This document shows positions 53,091 through 60,585 of a stretch of 64,000 bases of DNA, in pieces. The notes under the pieces are model-generated. The model was not told the origin of the DNA. It did not search any database and saw only the letters and a program-made list of their open reading frames with translations. The position numbers and the translations under genes were made by a program. The stretch is from NCBI GenBank assembly GCA_965220235.1, contig OZ244815.1, forward strand, positions 1,922,001-1,986,000, read 5' to 3'. This DNA comes from Bin55 sp965220235. Lineage in GTDB: Bacteria; Pseudomonadota; Gammaproteobacteria; Pseudomonadales; Azotimanducaceae. Position 1 is the first letter of the stretch. Each line of letters opens with the position of its first letter.

Positions 53091-53897
53091 CTAAGCGGCC
53101 ATTGCCCACGAAACCGCGTTTATGACTATTTTGTTGAAGTGCTCGTCTTCCCACACGCCACGGAATGTCTTCGGAGTGCTTCCGTCCTGAGTAACAGATT
53201 CATCAACAAATGGCTGACTGTTATTGTCTGGAGCGTGTGTATGGCCAAGTGCTATGTAAATAACAGATCCCTTCCCTACCTTTCGCTCGGTTCCGAGTAC
53301 GCGGGTCTTGCCGTCAGCTTGAATAGACGTGTCGTTCGCATAGACAAATCCAAAGCCAGGTGGCGATGGATCTTTTGGTAGCTCCGTGGTCAGTAGAGGA
53401 TTACTATCGGCCATGGGTTCAATCAAATAAAGTTCGTCGGCAACCTCAAACTCAGCTGGTAAACCTTCGAATATAGGATGGTCTTCTGTCTGTACTCGAA
53501 CATTGAAGCGACGTATCGGCGGGTGATTCAAGAAGAACGCACCAAGCAGGTCGTGGTGAGGCAATCGCACCATCTCTCGACGTCTCCCGTCCGGTTCAAC
53601 GCGAGCAGCTTTGCCGCCGCTCGTACCGTGCAACGCAAACCAACGACCGCCTTCGCGTAACCAATCGTCAACCACGTGACATTGATCCGAATCCGGAAAC
53701 GGACCTGCAACATAACTAACTAGGAGATCAGCGCTACTTAGTTGGTCGTCAATGTCATTAAAACTGTTGGATACCGAAGTTTGACATCCAGCTTCGTAAA
53801 GCACGTCAAGCAATCTCAATCGAACAAAATCCATATCGTGACCAGCGTTGGTTCCGAGTGGAAAACCACCCGTGATTAAGTGAGCCTGTTTTGCCAT
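53091..53897 (-). CDS. ThuA-like domain protein (glutamine amidotransferase fold)
   Basis: About 268 residues from ATG 53897; the frame extends to 53960, but the extra residues lack conservation-like features. The Rossmann-like fold shows LLVSYVAGPFPDS, GGRWFALHGTSGG, FLNHPPIRRFNVRV, HPIFEGLPAEFEVADELYLIEP and the C-terminal GSVIYIALGHTHAP. ThuA-like proteins accompany trehalose and other sugar metabolism and have 3-keto-sugar reactions in some lineages. It lies just upstream of the PhyH-type gene. Confidence 0.85.
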   Translation of the reverse strand: MAKQAHLITGGFPLGTNAGHDMDFVRLRLLDVLYEAGCQTSVSNSFNDIDDQLSSADLLVSYVAGPFPDSDQCHVVDDWLREGGRWFALHGTSGGKAARVEPDGRRREMVRLPHHDLLGAFFLNHPPIRRFNVRVQTEDHPIFEGLPAEFEVADELYLIEPMADSNPLLTTELPKDPSPPGFGFVYANDTSIQADGKTRVLGTERKVGKGSVIYIALGHTHAPDNNSQPFVDESVTQDGSTPKTFRGVWEDEHFNKIVINAVSWAMAA

Positions 53898-54011
53898 GGC
53901 GTACCGTCTCTTAGATTCTGATTCATGCGTACTTTTATACGCAATCGGAAATATAGGCACTCCACTCCAAAGAACTGATTCCCTGATTCTGTAGGTCGCA
54001 TAATCCGACGT

Positions 54012-54845
54012 ATGAGCTCAAATACACGTGTACTGGTTACGAACGATGATGGCATCGATCATCCCGGACTTCACGCACTTGCGATTCAAATTGAACAATC
54101 TGGTCGTGACGTTACCGTCGTTGCTCCTGACTTCAATGCTTCTGGACTCGGCGCAGCACTTGGTTCGATCACCGCAGGCCTACCGATCGCGTTAAAGCGA
54201 TACAAGATCAAGGGATTCAAAGGAACCGCATACGGGATAAACGCACCTCCTGCCACTTGCGTACTAATTGCCCAGCTCGGTGCATTTGGCTCGGCGTTCA
54301 ACGTCGTCGTCTCAGGCATAAACGACGGATTTAACACTGGTCGTTCAGTATTGCACAGCGGCACGGTCGGCGCAGCAGTCGCAGCGCAGAATTTTGGATT
54401 ACGTGGGCTAGCGGTCAGCACATCTCAGAAAACCCCGATCCATTGGCAAACAGCAGCTCATTTTGCGGTTGTTGTGTTAACTCCGCTTGAGCTCTCGTCA
54501 CCTCGGTGTACCGTTAACTTAAATGTACCAAACCTGCCTATCGACCACATCAAGGGCGTGCGATGGGGAGGTCTAGCGCCTTTCAACAACATACGTAGCA
54601 CCATCGGCGAGCAAACGAATGAACATGTCATCCTGAAGATGGTACCGCCTCCCTACCCTCCCGCAGCGGACACGGATTTGGGTTTGGCACTGGAAGGATA
54701 CGCGGCAATCACGTCAATCCATGCAGGTAGCGAAGTGTGGTCTGAGAACGTACACCCGAATGATGAATTCGATGTAGCTCTACCCATTCCTGCAGTTACT
54801 GCAGGCGATGAGTTACGACCCGCAAGGACATATCTAGATGGGTGA
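54012..54845 (+). CDS. SurE-like 5'/3'-nucleotidase
   Basis: 277 residues. SurE landmarks: VLVTNDDGIDHPGLHALA (Asp-Asp metal site), the Ser region VVAPDFNASGLGAALG in place of the usual RSGxxxS, and the Asn loop VVSGINDGFNTGRSVLHSGTVGAAVAAQNFGLRG. It should dephosphorylate nucleoside monophosphates. Common SurE neighbours such as pcm, nlpD and rpoS are absent, so it may be a divergent paralogue with another phosphate ester as substrate. Confidence 0.86.
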   Translation: MSSNTRVLVTNDDGIDHPGLHALAIQIEQSGRDVTVVAPDFNASGLGAALGSITAGLPIALKRYKIKGFKGTAYGINAPPATCVLIAQLGAFGSAFNVVVSGINDGFNTGRSVLHSGTVGAAVAAQNFGLRGLAVSTSQKTPIHWQTAAHFAVVVLTPLELSSPRCTVNLNVPNLPIDHIKGVRWGGLAPFNNIRSTIGEQTNEHVILKMVPPPYPPAADTDLGLALEGYAAITSIHAGSEVWSENVHPNDEFDVALPIPAVTAGDELRPARTYLDG

Positions 54846-54894
54846 AAGGTCGCCTCACCTTCCTTAAGGTTCGCTCTTCAACTACAAATGCACA

Positions 54895-55296
54895 CTATCG
54901 AGCTAAATGAGAAGCGATCTCTCTAAGTTCCTTCCTAACTACATCTAGTTCTTTCACGATGACTTTCAACTGCTCTGGTGTCAGTGTCTCTTTTCCTGCC
55001 GCAGTGGGAATTTCACCATCTGTGCGCGAAGTGGATTTCTGACTCGAAGCTACGGTCTCAGATTTCGTTCTCTGAATATCTTTACCCGAACGTTTTTCGT
55101 TAATTTTTTCGATATTCGCGATGTCCGCCGCAGTATAGTGGCGTCGATTGTTTATTCGACGAACGTTACGAAGTTCGTCGTATTGCTCTTCCCAATTACG
55201 CAGGGTCGACTCATTAACCCCTGTCAGCTGAGCGACTTCAGAGATTTGATAGTAGACCTTCCCGGCACGAGGTCTAGGATTCGCTTTCTCGACCAC
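54895..55296 (-). CDS. MerR family transcriptional regulator
   Basis: 133 residues. A MerR winged-helix is clear: YYQISEVAQLTGVNESTLRNWEEQY and RRINNRRHYTAADIANIEKI. A Ser/Thr-rich linker and a coiled-coil-like C-terminus (LTPEQLKVIVKELDVVRKELREIA) follow. It overlaps the ihfA stop by 23 bp. This merR-after-ihfA arrangement is a common end to the gammaproteobacterial infC-pheST operon. Its targets are unknown. Confidence 0.92.
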   Translation of the reverse strand: MVEKANPRPRAGKVYYQISEVAQLTGVNESTLRNWEEQYDELRNVRRINNRRHYTAADIANIEKINEKRSGKDIQRTKSETVASSQKSTSRTDGEIPTAAGKETLTPEQLKVIVKELDVVRKELREIASHLAR

Positions 55297-55675
55297 GCGA
55301 ATCTACAAGATTCCGTAACTTTCGGCTAGGCCTGAATGTAACAACACGCCGGGCCGAAACCTCAACCTCTTCTCCAGTTTTTGGATTTCGACCCGGACGT
55401 GCCTTTTTCGAGCGCAGATTAAACGTTGCGAACTTCTGAATTTTGACGGTGTCACCGGCTATGAGCGACTGCTTAATAGTATCAAAAAAACTCACCACTA
55501 AGTCATTGCAAAGGCTATTACTGAGACCAATCCGTTCACCAATAACCTCGGCTAGCGTTGCTCGAGTTACTTTACTTTGCGAAGGTGTAAGTGGTTCTTC
55601 ACTCGCACCATAGTCAGTACGTATGCTATCGTCAGCAGCGTTAGCGTCCTCGTTGATGTGGTCTGAGTCTGCCAC
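55274..55675 (-). CDS. ihfA: Integration host factor alpha subunit
   Basis: 133 residues, with an extended acidic N-terminus of about 30 residues before the HU/IHF fold. VTRATLAEVIGERIGLSN, FFDTIKQSLIAGDTVKIQKFATFNLRSKKARPGRNPKTGEEVEV and RRVVTFRPSRKLRNLV match IHF alpha. It pairs with IHF beta to bend DNA. Its place directly after pheT is the gammaproteobacterial arrangement. The N-terminal extension and C-terminal DSRGRESES tail are longer than in E. coli (99 residues). Confidence 0.94.
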   Translation of the reverse strand: MADSDHINEDANAADDSIRTDYGASEEPLTPSQSKVTRATLAEVIGERIGLSNSLCNDLVVSFFDTIKQSLIAGDTVKIQKFATFNLRSKKARPGRNPKTGEEVEVSARRVVTFRPSRKLRNLVDSRGRESES

Positions 55676-55731
55676 AATGCTGCTTCAACTCATTGAATTG
55701 TTTAGATTTTATAGTAAATTCGATGGATGTG

Positions 55732-58104
55732 TCAACGTTGCGTAACATCAAATTCAGACGTTAACCTGGAAAGAAGCGATTCCATCCTCGTCGCCACAGT
55801 TTCATCTGTCAATGTCGTTCTCTTATCCTGCAATAGCAAACCTAAACCAATACTCTTTTTATGCGCATCAACGTTTTCGCCTTGATACACATCGAAGACG
55901 GTTAGATCAGCGAGTAGATCGCTCAGTTCTTCGCGAATCGAGGAACAGAGATTTTGTACTGGAATCTCATCAGCGACAAGAAGTGCGAGATCACGACGAA
56001 CGTATGGAAACGGTGCAACATGCTCCGCGAGCGGAGCTGCTATTTTTGCGAAGGGTTCTGCTTGAAGTTCGAAAACATACGTTTGTTCTGGCAACTCCAT
56101 CGCCATGGTGATTTCTGGATGAAGTTTGCCGAAATCACCTATCGTGCCGAGTTCTGTTGAGATACAAGCAGCTTGACCAGGATGTAAAAACGCCTTCTTC
56201 GATCGCTGGTAGGTTAGGTCCATGCTTAATAAAGCTGTGATTCGTTCTAAGTCACCCTTCACGTCGTAGAAATCAACACCGCGGTGCACTTCGGCCCAAC
56301 CTTCGGGACGACTCGCACCTAACGCGATACCTGCTAATCGGTCTTCTTGGAGCGTATCGCCGTCTGCAATTGCAAAACACTTTCCGTGTTCAAAAAGACG
56401 GACTGTCTCTTGTTGGCGGGTTAGATTGTGATGAGCGCTCGCTATCAAACCGGGTATCAGCGATTTTCGCATTGACGCATATTGCGACGCGATCGGGTTC
56501 TCTACTTGCGGGGCTTGAAATCCAGGAACAAATCGGTCATTTAGATCCTGCTCAATAAAACTGTAGTTAATGACCTCGAAATAACCCAATTCTGCAATTC
56601 GACTTCGTACTGACAACGACTCAGAAACTCTGTCTAGTTCAACATCAAACGGCAATGACGCGACAGGATGCGATGCGCCGATCTGGTTGTATCCATGAAC
56701 ACGGCAAACTTCTTCTACTAAATCCTCTTCAATCGACAAATCAAAGCGATAAGACGGGATACCTACGCGCCAGCTATGTGCGTCCGACTCAATAATGAAA
56801 CCTAAACGAGTAAAGATGTCTTCGACTTCGGCGTCACCGATTTTCTCCCCGATCAACATCTCTAATCGATCCTTTCGTAAAACGATTTCACGTTCATTAG
56901 GGAGATCGGCTGAAGATTCTGCGACGGTGACCGGACCCGGTTCACCACCGACGACTTCGCAGAGTAAGTATGTCGCGCGTTCAATTGCCCGCGACTGCAG
57001 ATCGGGGTCCACTCCTCGTTCGTATCGCATGGACGCATCCGTCTGAAGTCCATATTGACGCGGTATACCGACGATTGTGTCCGGAGAGAAATAAGCGCAT
57101 TCGAGGAACACATCCTTCGTGTCTTCTTGAATGCCACTACTTTCGCCGCCCATCACTCCAGCGATCGCAAGCGGCGTATCGCCGTCGGTGATCAGTAGCG
57201 TCCCCGCGTTGAACTTTATTTCAGTGCCATCAAGCAGCTTTAGCTTTTCACCCGCTCGAGCGTCCCGTACGACGATGCCGCTTCTGATATTGGCGAGATC
57301 GAATGCATGTAACGGTTGACCAAGCTCGAGCATCACGTAGTTCGTGACGTCAACAACAGGATCGATCGGTCGTAATCCGCAACCTACAAGTCTTTGTACC
57401 ATCCAGTCAGGAGTTGAAGCACTCGAATTGATATCCGTAACAACGCGCCCTAAATAGCGCGGACAACCGATCGTATTGGCAAGTTCGATAGGGAGTTCCT
57501 GTGCATTCCGCGGCGGGACCTTTTCAATTACCTCCTCGTTAACTGACAGTCGATTGACCACGCCGATCTCCCGAGCAATTCCACGTACCGAGAGACAATC
57601 ACCCCGATTCGGCGTGAGATCGATATCGATCATGACATCGTTGAGACCTAAGGCATCTTTGACATCACGACCGAGAGCAAGGTCGTCAGCAAGTTCCAAA
57701 ATGCCGCTTGCATCGGAACTAATCCCCAATTCCGCGCCACTGCAGAGCATCCCATCCGACGCTTCACCGTAAACTCGAACCTTCTCTACACGATCTTTTT
57801 CATTCAAGCTTGCACCGGGCTTCGCGTACGCTGATTTCATACCAACGCGTACGTTTGGCGCGCCACAAACTACCTGGACTCGGTCTGTACCGGTGTCCAC
57901 AGTGCAAGTCGTTATAAATTTACCATCCGTGTCATCGAGTGTTTCGACCGACTTGATCTCAGCGACACTAACACCGGAAAGATGCTCGTAGGACGACACA
58001 CAACCGTCGACTTCTAATCCAAGATTCGTTAACTGGTCGCAAAGCTGTTCGGTATCTACATCCGGATCCGCCCAGCTGCGTAGCCATTTTTCACTGATTT
58101 TCAT
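55732..58104 (-). CDS. pheT: Phenylalanyl-tRNA synthetase beta subunit
   Basis: 790 residues, full length for the family. The domains appear in order: N-terminal tRNA-binding OB fold (VSVAEIKSVETLDDTDGKF... VVCGAPNVRVGMKSAYAKPGA), B3/B4 editing region (YLGRVVTDIN... VVDVTNYVMLELGQPLHAFD), B5 domain, catalytic-like core and the C-terminal FDX-ACB anticodon domain. It forms the alpha2-beta2 enzyme with PheS encoded 6 bp upstream. Confidence 0.97.
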   Translation of the reverse strand: MKISEKWLRSWADPDVDTEQLCDQLTNLGLEVDGCVSSYEHLSGVSVAEIKSVETLDDTDGKFITTCTVDTGTDRVQVVCGAPNVRVGMKSAYAKPGASLNEKDRVEKVRVYGEASDGMLCSGAELGISSDASGILELADDLALGRDVKDALGLNDVMIDIDLTPNRGDCLSVRGIAREIGVVNRLSVNEEVIEKVPPRNAQELPIELANTIGCPRYLGRVVTDINSSASTPDWMVQRLVGCGLRPIDPVVDVTNYVMLELGQPLHAFDLANIRSGIVVRDARAGEKLKLLDGTEIKFNAGTLLITDGDTPLAIAGVMGGESSGIQEDTKDVFLECAYFSPDTIVGIPRQYGLQTDASMRYERGVDPDLQSRAIERATYLLCEVVGGEPGPVTVAESSADLPNEREIVLRKDRLEMLIGEKIGDAEVEDIFTRLGFIIESDAHSWRVGIPSYRFDLSIEEDLVEEVCRVHGYNQIGASHPVASLPFDVELDRVSESLSVRSRIAELGYFEVINYSFIEQDLNDRFVPGFQAPQVENPIASQYASMRKSLIPGLIASAHHNLTRQQETVRLFEHGKCFAIADGDTLQEDRLAGIALGASRPEGWAEVHRGVDFYDVKGDLERITALLSMDLTYQRSKKAFLHPGQAACISTELGTIGDFGKLHPEITMAMELPEQTYVFELQAEPFAKIAAPLAEHVAPFPYVRRDLALLVADEIPVQNLCSSIREELSDLLADLTVFDVYQGENVDAHKKSIGLGLLLQDKRTTLTDETVATRMESLLSRLTSEFDVTQR

Positions 58105-58110
58105 CGCTCG

Positions 58111-59091
58111 TTACGCTAGCTGTTGGAGGAAACGAACGTCATTTTCAAACAACATACGAAGATCATCGATTCCGTATTTAAGCATCGTCATTCGATCCGC
58201 GCCGAACCCGAATGCGAAGCCTGAGTATGTCTCTGTATCAATACCACATTCGCTAAGTACATTGGGGTGCACCATACCGCAACCCATGATCTCGGTCCAC
58301 CCCTTAGCGCCCATGATGTCGACTTCAGCGGACGGTTCAGTAAAAGGAAAGTATGAAGGTCGAAAGCGAACCTCAACTTCCCGTTCAAAATACTCGTTCA
58401 AGAACCCGAGTACCGTACCTTTCAAATCCGCAAATGAAATACCCTTGTCGATTACCAGCCCTTCGACTTGGTGGAACATCGGCGTATGAGTGCGATCAAG
58501 ATCCTTGCGGTAGACTCGACCAGGGCAAATGATCCGAATAGGTGGCGGCATCTTCTTCATGACCCGCACCTGAACTGGGGATGTGTGCGTTCTTAATAGT
58601 GAACCGTCAGTGAGATAGAACGTGTCGTGCATGGCACGCGCGGGATGATTTTCCGGAATGTTCAGCGCTTCAAAATTGTGATAGTCATCTTCGATTTCGG
58701 GACCAACAGCGATTCGATAACCTGCCGCAACGAAAATCGACTCGATCCTCGTAATAGTTTGATTGACAGGATGGTGACCGCCACCGAATCGTTGACGACC
58801 AGGCAACGTAACGTCAATAGCTTCCGTTAGATTACTGGACCTAGCCTTACGTAGAAGCGTTTCACTTTGTTTTTCAAGTGCAGTTTCGATCGCGGTTTTT
58901 ACGGCGTTAATCGCTGCACCGGTACTCGGGCGATCTTCCTTTGGCAGCGTCCTGATCGCTTTAAGTCTTTGAGTGATCTGACCATTTCGACCAAGATACG
59001 CGACGCGTAGCTCTTCAAGCACACGGTCGGTATCCGCTTCAGCAATGCGCGCTAGCGCATCTGTCCGAAGCGTATCAAGCTCAATTGCCAA
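58111..59091 (-). CDS. pheS: Phenylalanyl-tRNA synthetase alpha subunit
   Basis: 326 residues, standard length. An N-terminal coiled-coil (residues 1-85) precedes the class II core: motif 2 (THTPMFHQVEGLVIDKG) and motif 3 (FGFGADRMTMLKYGI). It activates Phe and charges tRNA-Phe together with PheT. The start is TTG 59091 and no strong Shine-Dalgarno is visible. The 66-bp gap after rplT contains only a weak hairpin, so an attenuator is not certain. Confidence 0.97.
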   Translation of the reverse strand: MAIELDTLRTDALARIAEADTDRVLEELRVAYLGRNGQITQRLKAIRTLPKEDRPSTGAAINAVKTAIETALEKQSETLLRKARSSNLTEAIDVTLPGRQRFGGGHHPVNQTITRIESIFVAAGYRIAVGPEIEDDYHNFEALNIPENHPARAMHDTFYLTDGSLLRTHTSPVQVRVMKKMPPPIRIICPGRVYRKDLDRTHTPMFHQVEGLVIDKGISFADLKGTVLGFLNEYFEREVEVRFRPSYFPFTEPSAEVDIMGAKGWTEIMGCGMVHPNVLSECGIDTETYSGFAFGFGADRMTMLKYGIDDLRMLFENDVRFLQQLA

Positions 59092-59157
59092 AATGTACTC
59101 TGACGGGATACTAGCTAAAAAGCCGCAAATCGCTTTGACGCGATCGCGATCCAGGTT

Positions 59158-59514
59158 TTAAGCGACTGCCTGTTTGGCGCGTTCGACTACAGCTGCAAAC
59201 GTGTCCGTTTCGTGAACCGCAAGATGAGCGAGGACTTTTCGGTCTAGCTGGATCGACGCCTTCTTAAGTCCATTCATAAACTGACTGTACGACATTCCGT
59301 GTTCGCGCGCAGCGGCATTAATTCGAACGATCCACAGTGACCTAAACTGACGTTTCCTCTGTCGCCGATCTCGGTAGGCATATTGCCCGGCTTTGATAAC
59401 AGCCTGTTTAGCAACTTTGAATGTACGACTTCGAGCCCCGTAGTAACCCTTTGCCTGCTTAAGGATTTTCTTTCTTCGAGCGCGGGACGCGACGCTCTTA
59501 CTCACGCGTGCCAT
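59158..59514 (-). CDS. rplT: 50S ribosomal protein L20
   Basis: 118 residues from ATG 59514 (MARVSKSVASRARRKKIL). The frame is open upstream to 59598, but L20 starts at MARV and 59514 fits the usual length. It binds 23S rRNA early in assembly and, in other Gammaproteobacteria, represses its own operon by binding the rpmI leader. It lies 7 bp after rpmI. Confidence 0.97.
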   Translation of the reverse strand: MARVSKSVASRARRKKILKQAKGYYGARSRTFKVAKQAVIKAGQYAYRDRRQRKRQFRSLWIVRINAAAREHGMSYSQFMNGLKKASIQLDRKVLAHLAVHETDTFAAVVERAKQAVA

Positions 59515-59521
59515 AGGTACT

Positions 59522-59719
59522 TCATTTATCGAGTGGCAATAGTCGTTCCAGCTTTGGCGCATCGGCAGCTGAAACATTCTTGAAGCCGCGCAACGCACGG
59601 CGGCGGCGGTTCGATTTTTTCATGTTCATGTGGTTCTTGCCCATTCGATGGTGCTTGTAACCACTTGAGGTGCGCTTGAAACGCTTCGCCGCACCCTTGT
59701 GTGTTTTTAGTTTTGGCAT
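59522..59719 (-). CDS. rpmI: 50S ribosomal protein L35
   Basis: 65 residues, the canonical length. MPKLKTHKGAAKRFKRTSSG and HHRMGKNHMNMKKSNRRRR are diagnostic. It lies between infC and rplT, as in nearly all bacteria. Confidence 0.98.
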   Translation of the reverse strand: MPKLKTHKGAAKRFKRTSSGYKHHRMGKNHMNMKKSNRRRRALRGFKNVSAADAPKLERLLPLDK

Positions 59720-59752
59720 TTGTGTTTTAAGGTTGTAGAACGAATGGTTCTC

Positions 59753-60298
59753 TTAGCTGACGCCTTTTTGTCGTTTCTTCGGCGCTAGAATCATTGTGAT
59801 TTGCTGACCCTCCATTTTGGGAGGGTACTCCACCGTTGCCCAGTCGCTGAGATCCTCCGTCACTCGGCTCATAAGGTCCATACCAATCTCTGGATGAGTC
59901 ATTTCTCGACCACGGAAGCGTAAGCTCACTTTGACTTTGTCGCCTTCATCTAGAAAGTGCATCAGTCGACCCAACTTGATGTTGTAGTCGCCCGTGTCTG
60001 TATTTGGACGGAACTTCTGCTCTTTGATCTGAGTGCGTTTTTGTCGTTTCCGCTGTGCGGCTTTGTTCTTCTTTTGGTCGAATACGTGCTTTCCGTAATC
60101 GAGGATCTTACAAACGGGAGGGTGGGAATCAGGTGCAATTAACACCAAATCAAGACCTTCGTTGCGAGCTTCGGCTAAAGCCTTACTTCGCGGCACGATT
60201 CCAATTTGTTTTCCGTCAGACCCTACCAGGCGAACCTGTAGTGCTTTGATGTCCTCGTTTAGTAGCGCACGTGGCGCTCGTGACGATTGAGTCGCCAC
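59753..60298 (-). CDS. infC: Translation initiation factor IF-3
   Basis: 181 residues. The N-domain (LNEDIKALQVRLVGSDGKQIGIV), the linker with DYGKHVFDQKKNKAAQRKRQKRTQIKEQKFRPNT and the C-domain (LMHFLDEGDKVKVSLRFRGREMTHPEIG) are all present. IF-3 keeps 30S subunits free and checks start codons. It begins at GTG 60298, not the AUU used in E. coli. No thrS is next to it; a 210-bp leader region and tRNA-Val lie upstream. Confidence 0.96.
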   Translation of the reverse strand: MATQSSRAPRALLNEDIKALQVRLVGSDGKQIGIVPRSKALAEARNEGLDLVLIAPDSHPPVCKILDYGKHVFDQKKNKAAQRKRQKRTQIKEQKFRPNTDTGDYNIKLGRLMHFLDEGDKVKVSLRFRGREMTHPEIGMDLMSRVTEDLSDWATVEYPPKMEGQQITMILAPKKRQKGVS

Positions 60299-60355
60299 GT
60301 TAAGAGCGAACCTCGGATCTCTTGTTAATCAGCAATACCTCAATGACTTAACGTT

Positions 60356-60383
60356 GAAAAGCGCATCGACTACTACGATGCAC
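60356..60383 (-). terminator. Possible attenuator hairpin in infC leader
   Basis: On the minus strand an 8-bp stem (GTGCATCG with CGATGCGC, one G-U pair) with a 7-nt loop is followed by only TTTT. It lies about 60 bp before the infC start. A weak attenuator is possible. Confidence 0.35.
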
Positions 60384-60431
60384 TGAAAAACACAGTGTGA
60401 TTTTTCAAGGAGCGAAATTTTACAGATGAGA

Positions 60432-60464
60432 AGCGCTATCGTTAACACAAATTAACAAAGCGCT
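60432..60464. repeat. Inverted repeat between infC and tRNA-Val
   Basis: Outer arms AGCGCT (60432-60437 and 60459-60464) and inner arms GTTAA/TTAAC (60441-60445/60452-60456) form a 33-bp dyad. It lies in the divergent region just before the tRNA promoter and upstream of infC, consistent with an operator. Confidence 0.45.
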
Positions 60465-60472
60465 AACAGTGT

Positions 60473-60500
60473 TTGGATAGAGCACCTCGTTGGTCATAAT
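60473..60500 (+). promoter_or_regulatory. Promoter of tRNA-Val(GAC)
   Basis: TTGGAT at 60473-60478 and CATAAT at 60495-60500 with a 16-bp spacer, ending 9 bp before the tRNA. The match to the sigma-70 consensus is good at -10 and partial at -35. Confidence 0.6.
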
Positions 60501-60509
60501 TTCAATTGT

Positions 60510-60584
60510 GGGCGTATAGCTCAGCGGTAGAGCGCTACGTTGACATCGTAGAGGTCCCTAGTTCGATCCTTGGTACGCCCACCA
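60510..60584 (+). tRNA. tRNA-Val (GAC)
   Basis: A 75-nt cloverleaf with encoded CCA. Acceptor GGGCGTA/TACGCCC and D arm GCTC/GAGC pair well. The anticodon arm CTACG-TTGACAT-CGTAG gives anticodon GAC. The T stem CCTAG/CTTGG has a central T-T mismatch, which is unusual. Its 3' end lies 1 bp from the uvrB stop codon on the other strand. Confidence 0.93.
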
Positions 60585-60585
60585 T

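Noticed and set aside
59515..59598. Longer N-terminus for L20
   Set aside because: L20 begins MARV and the extra 28 residues overlap rpmI.
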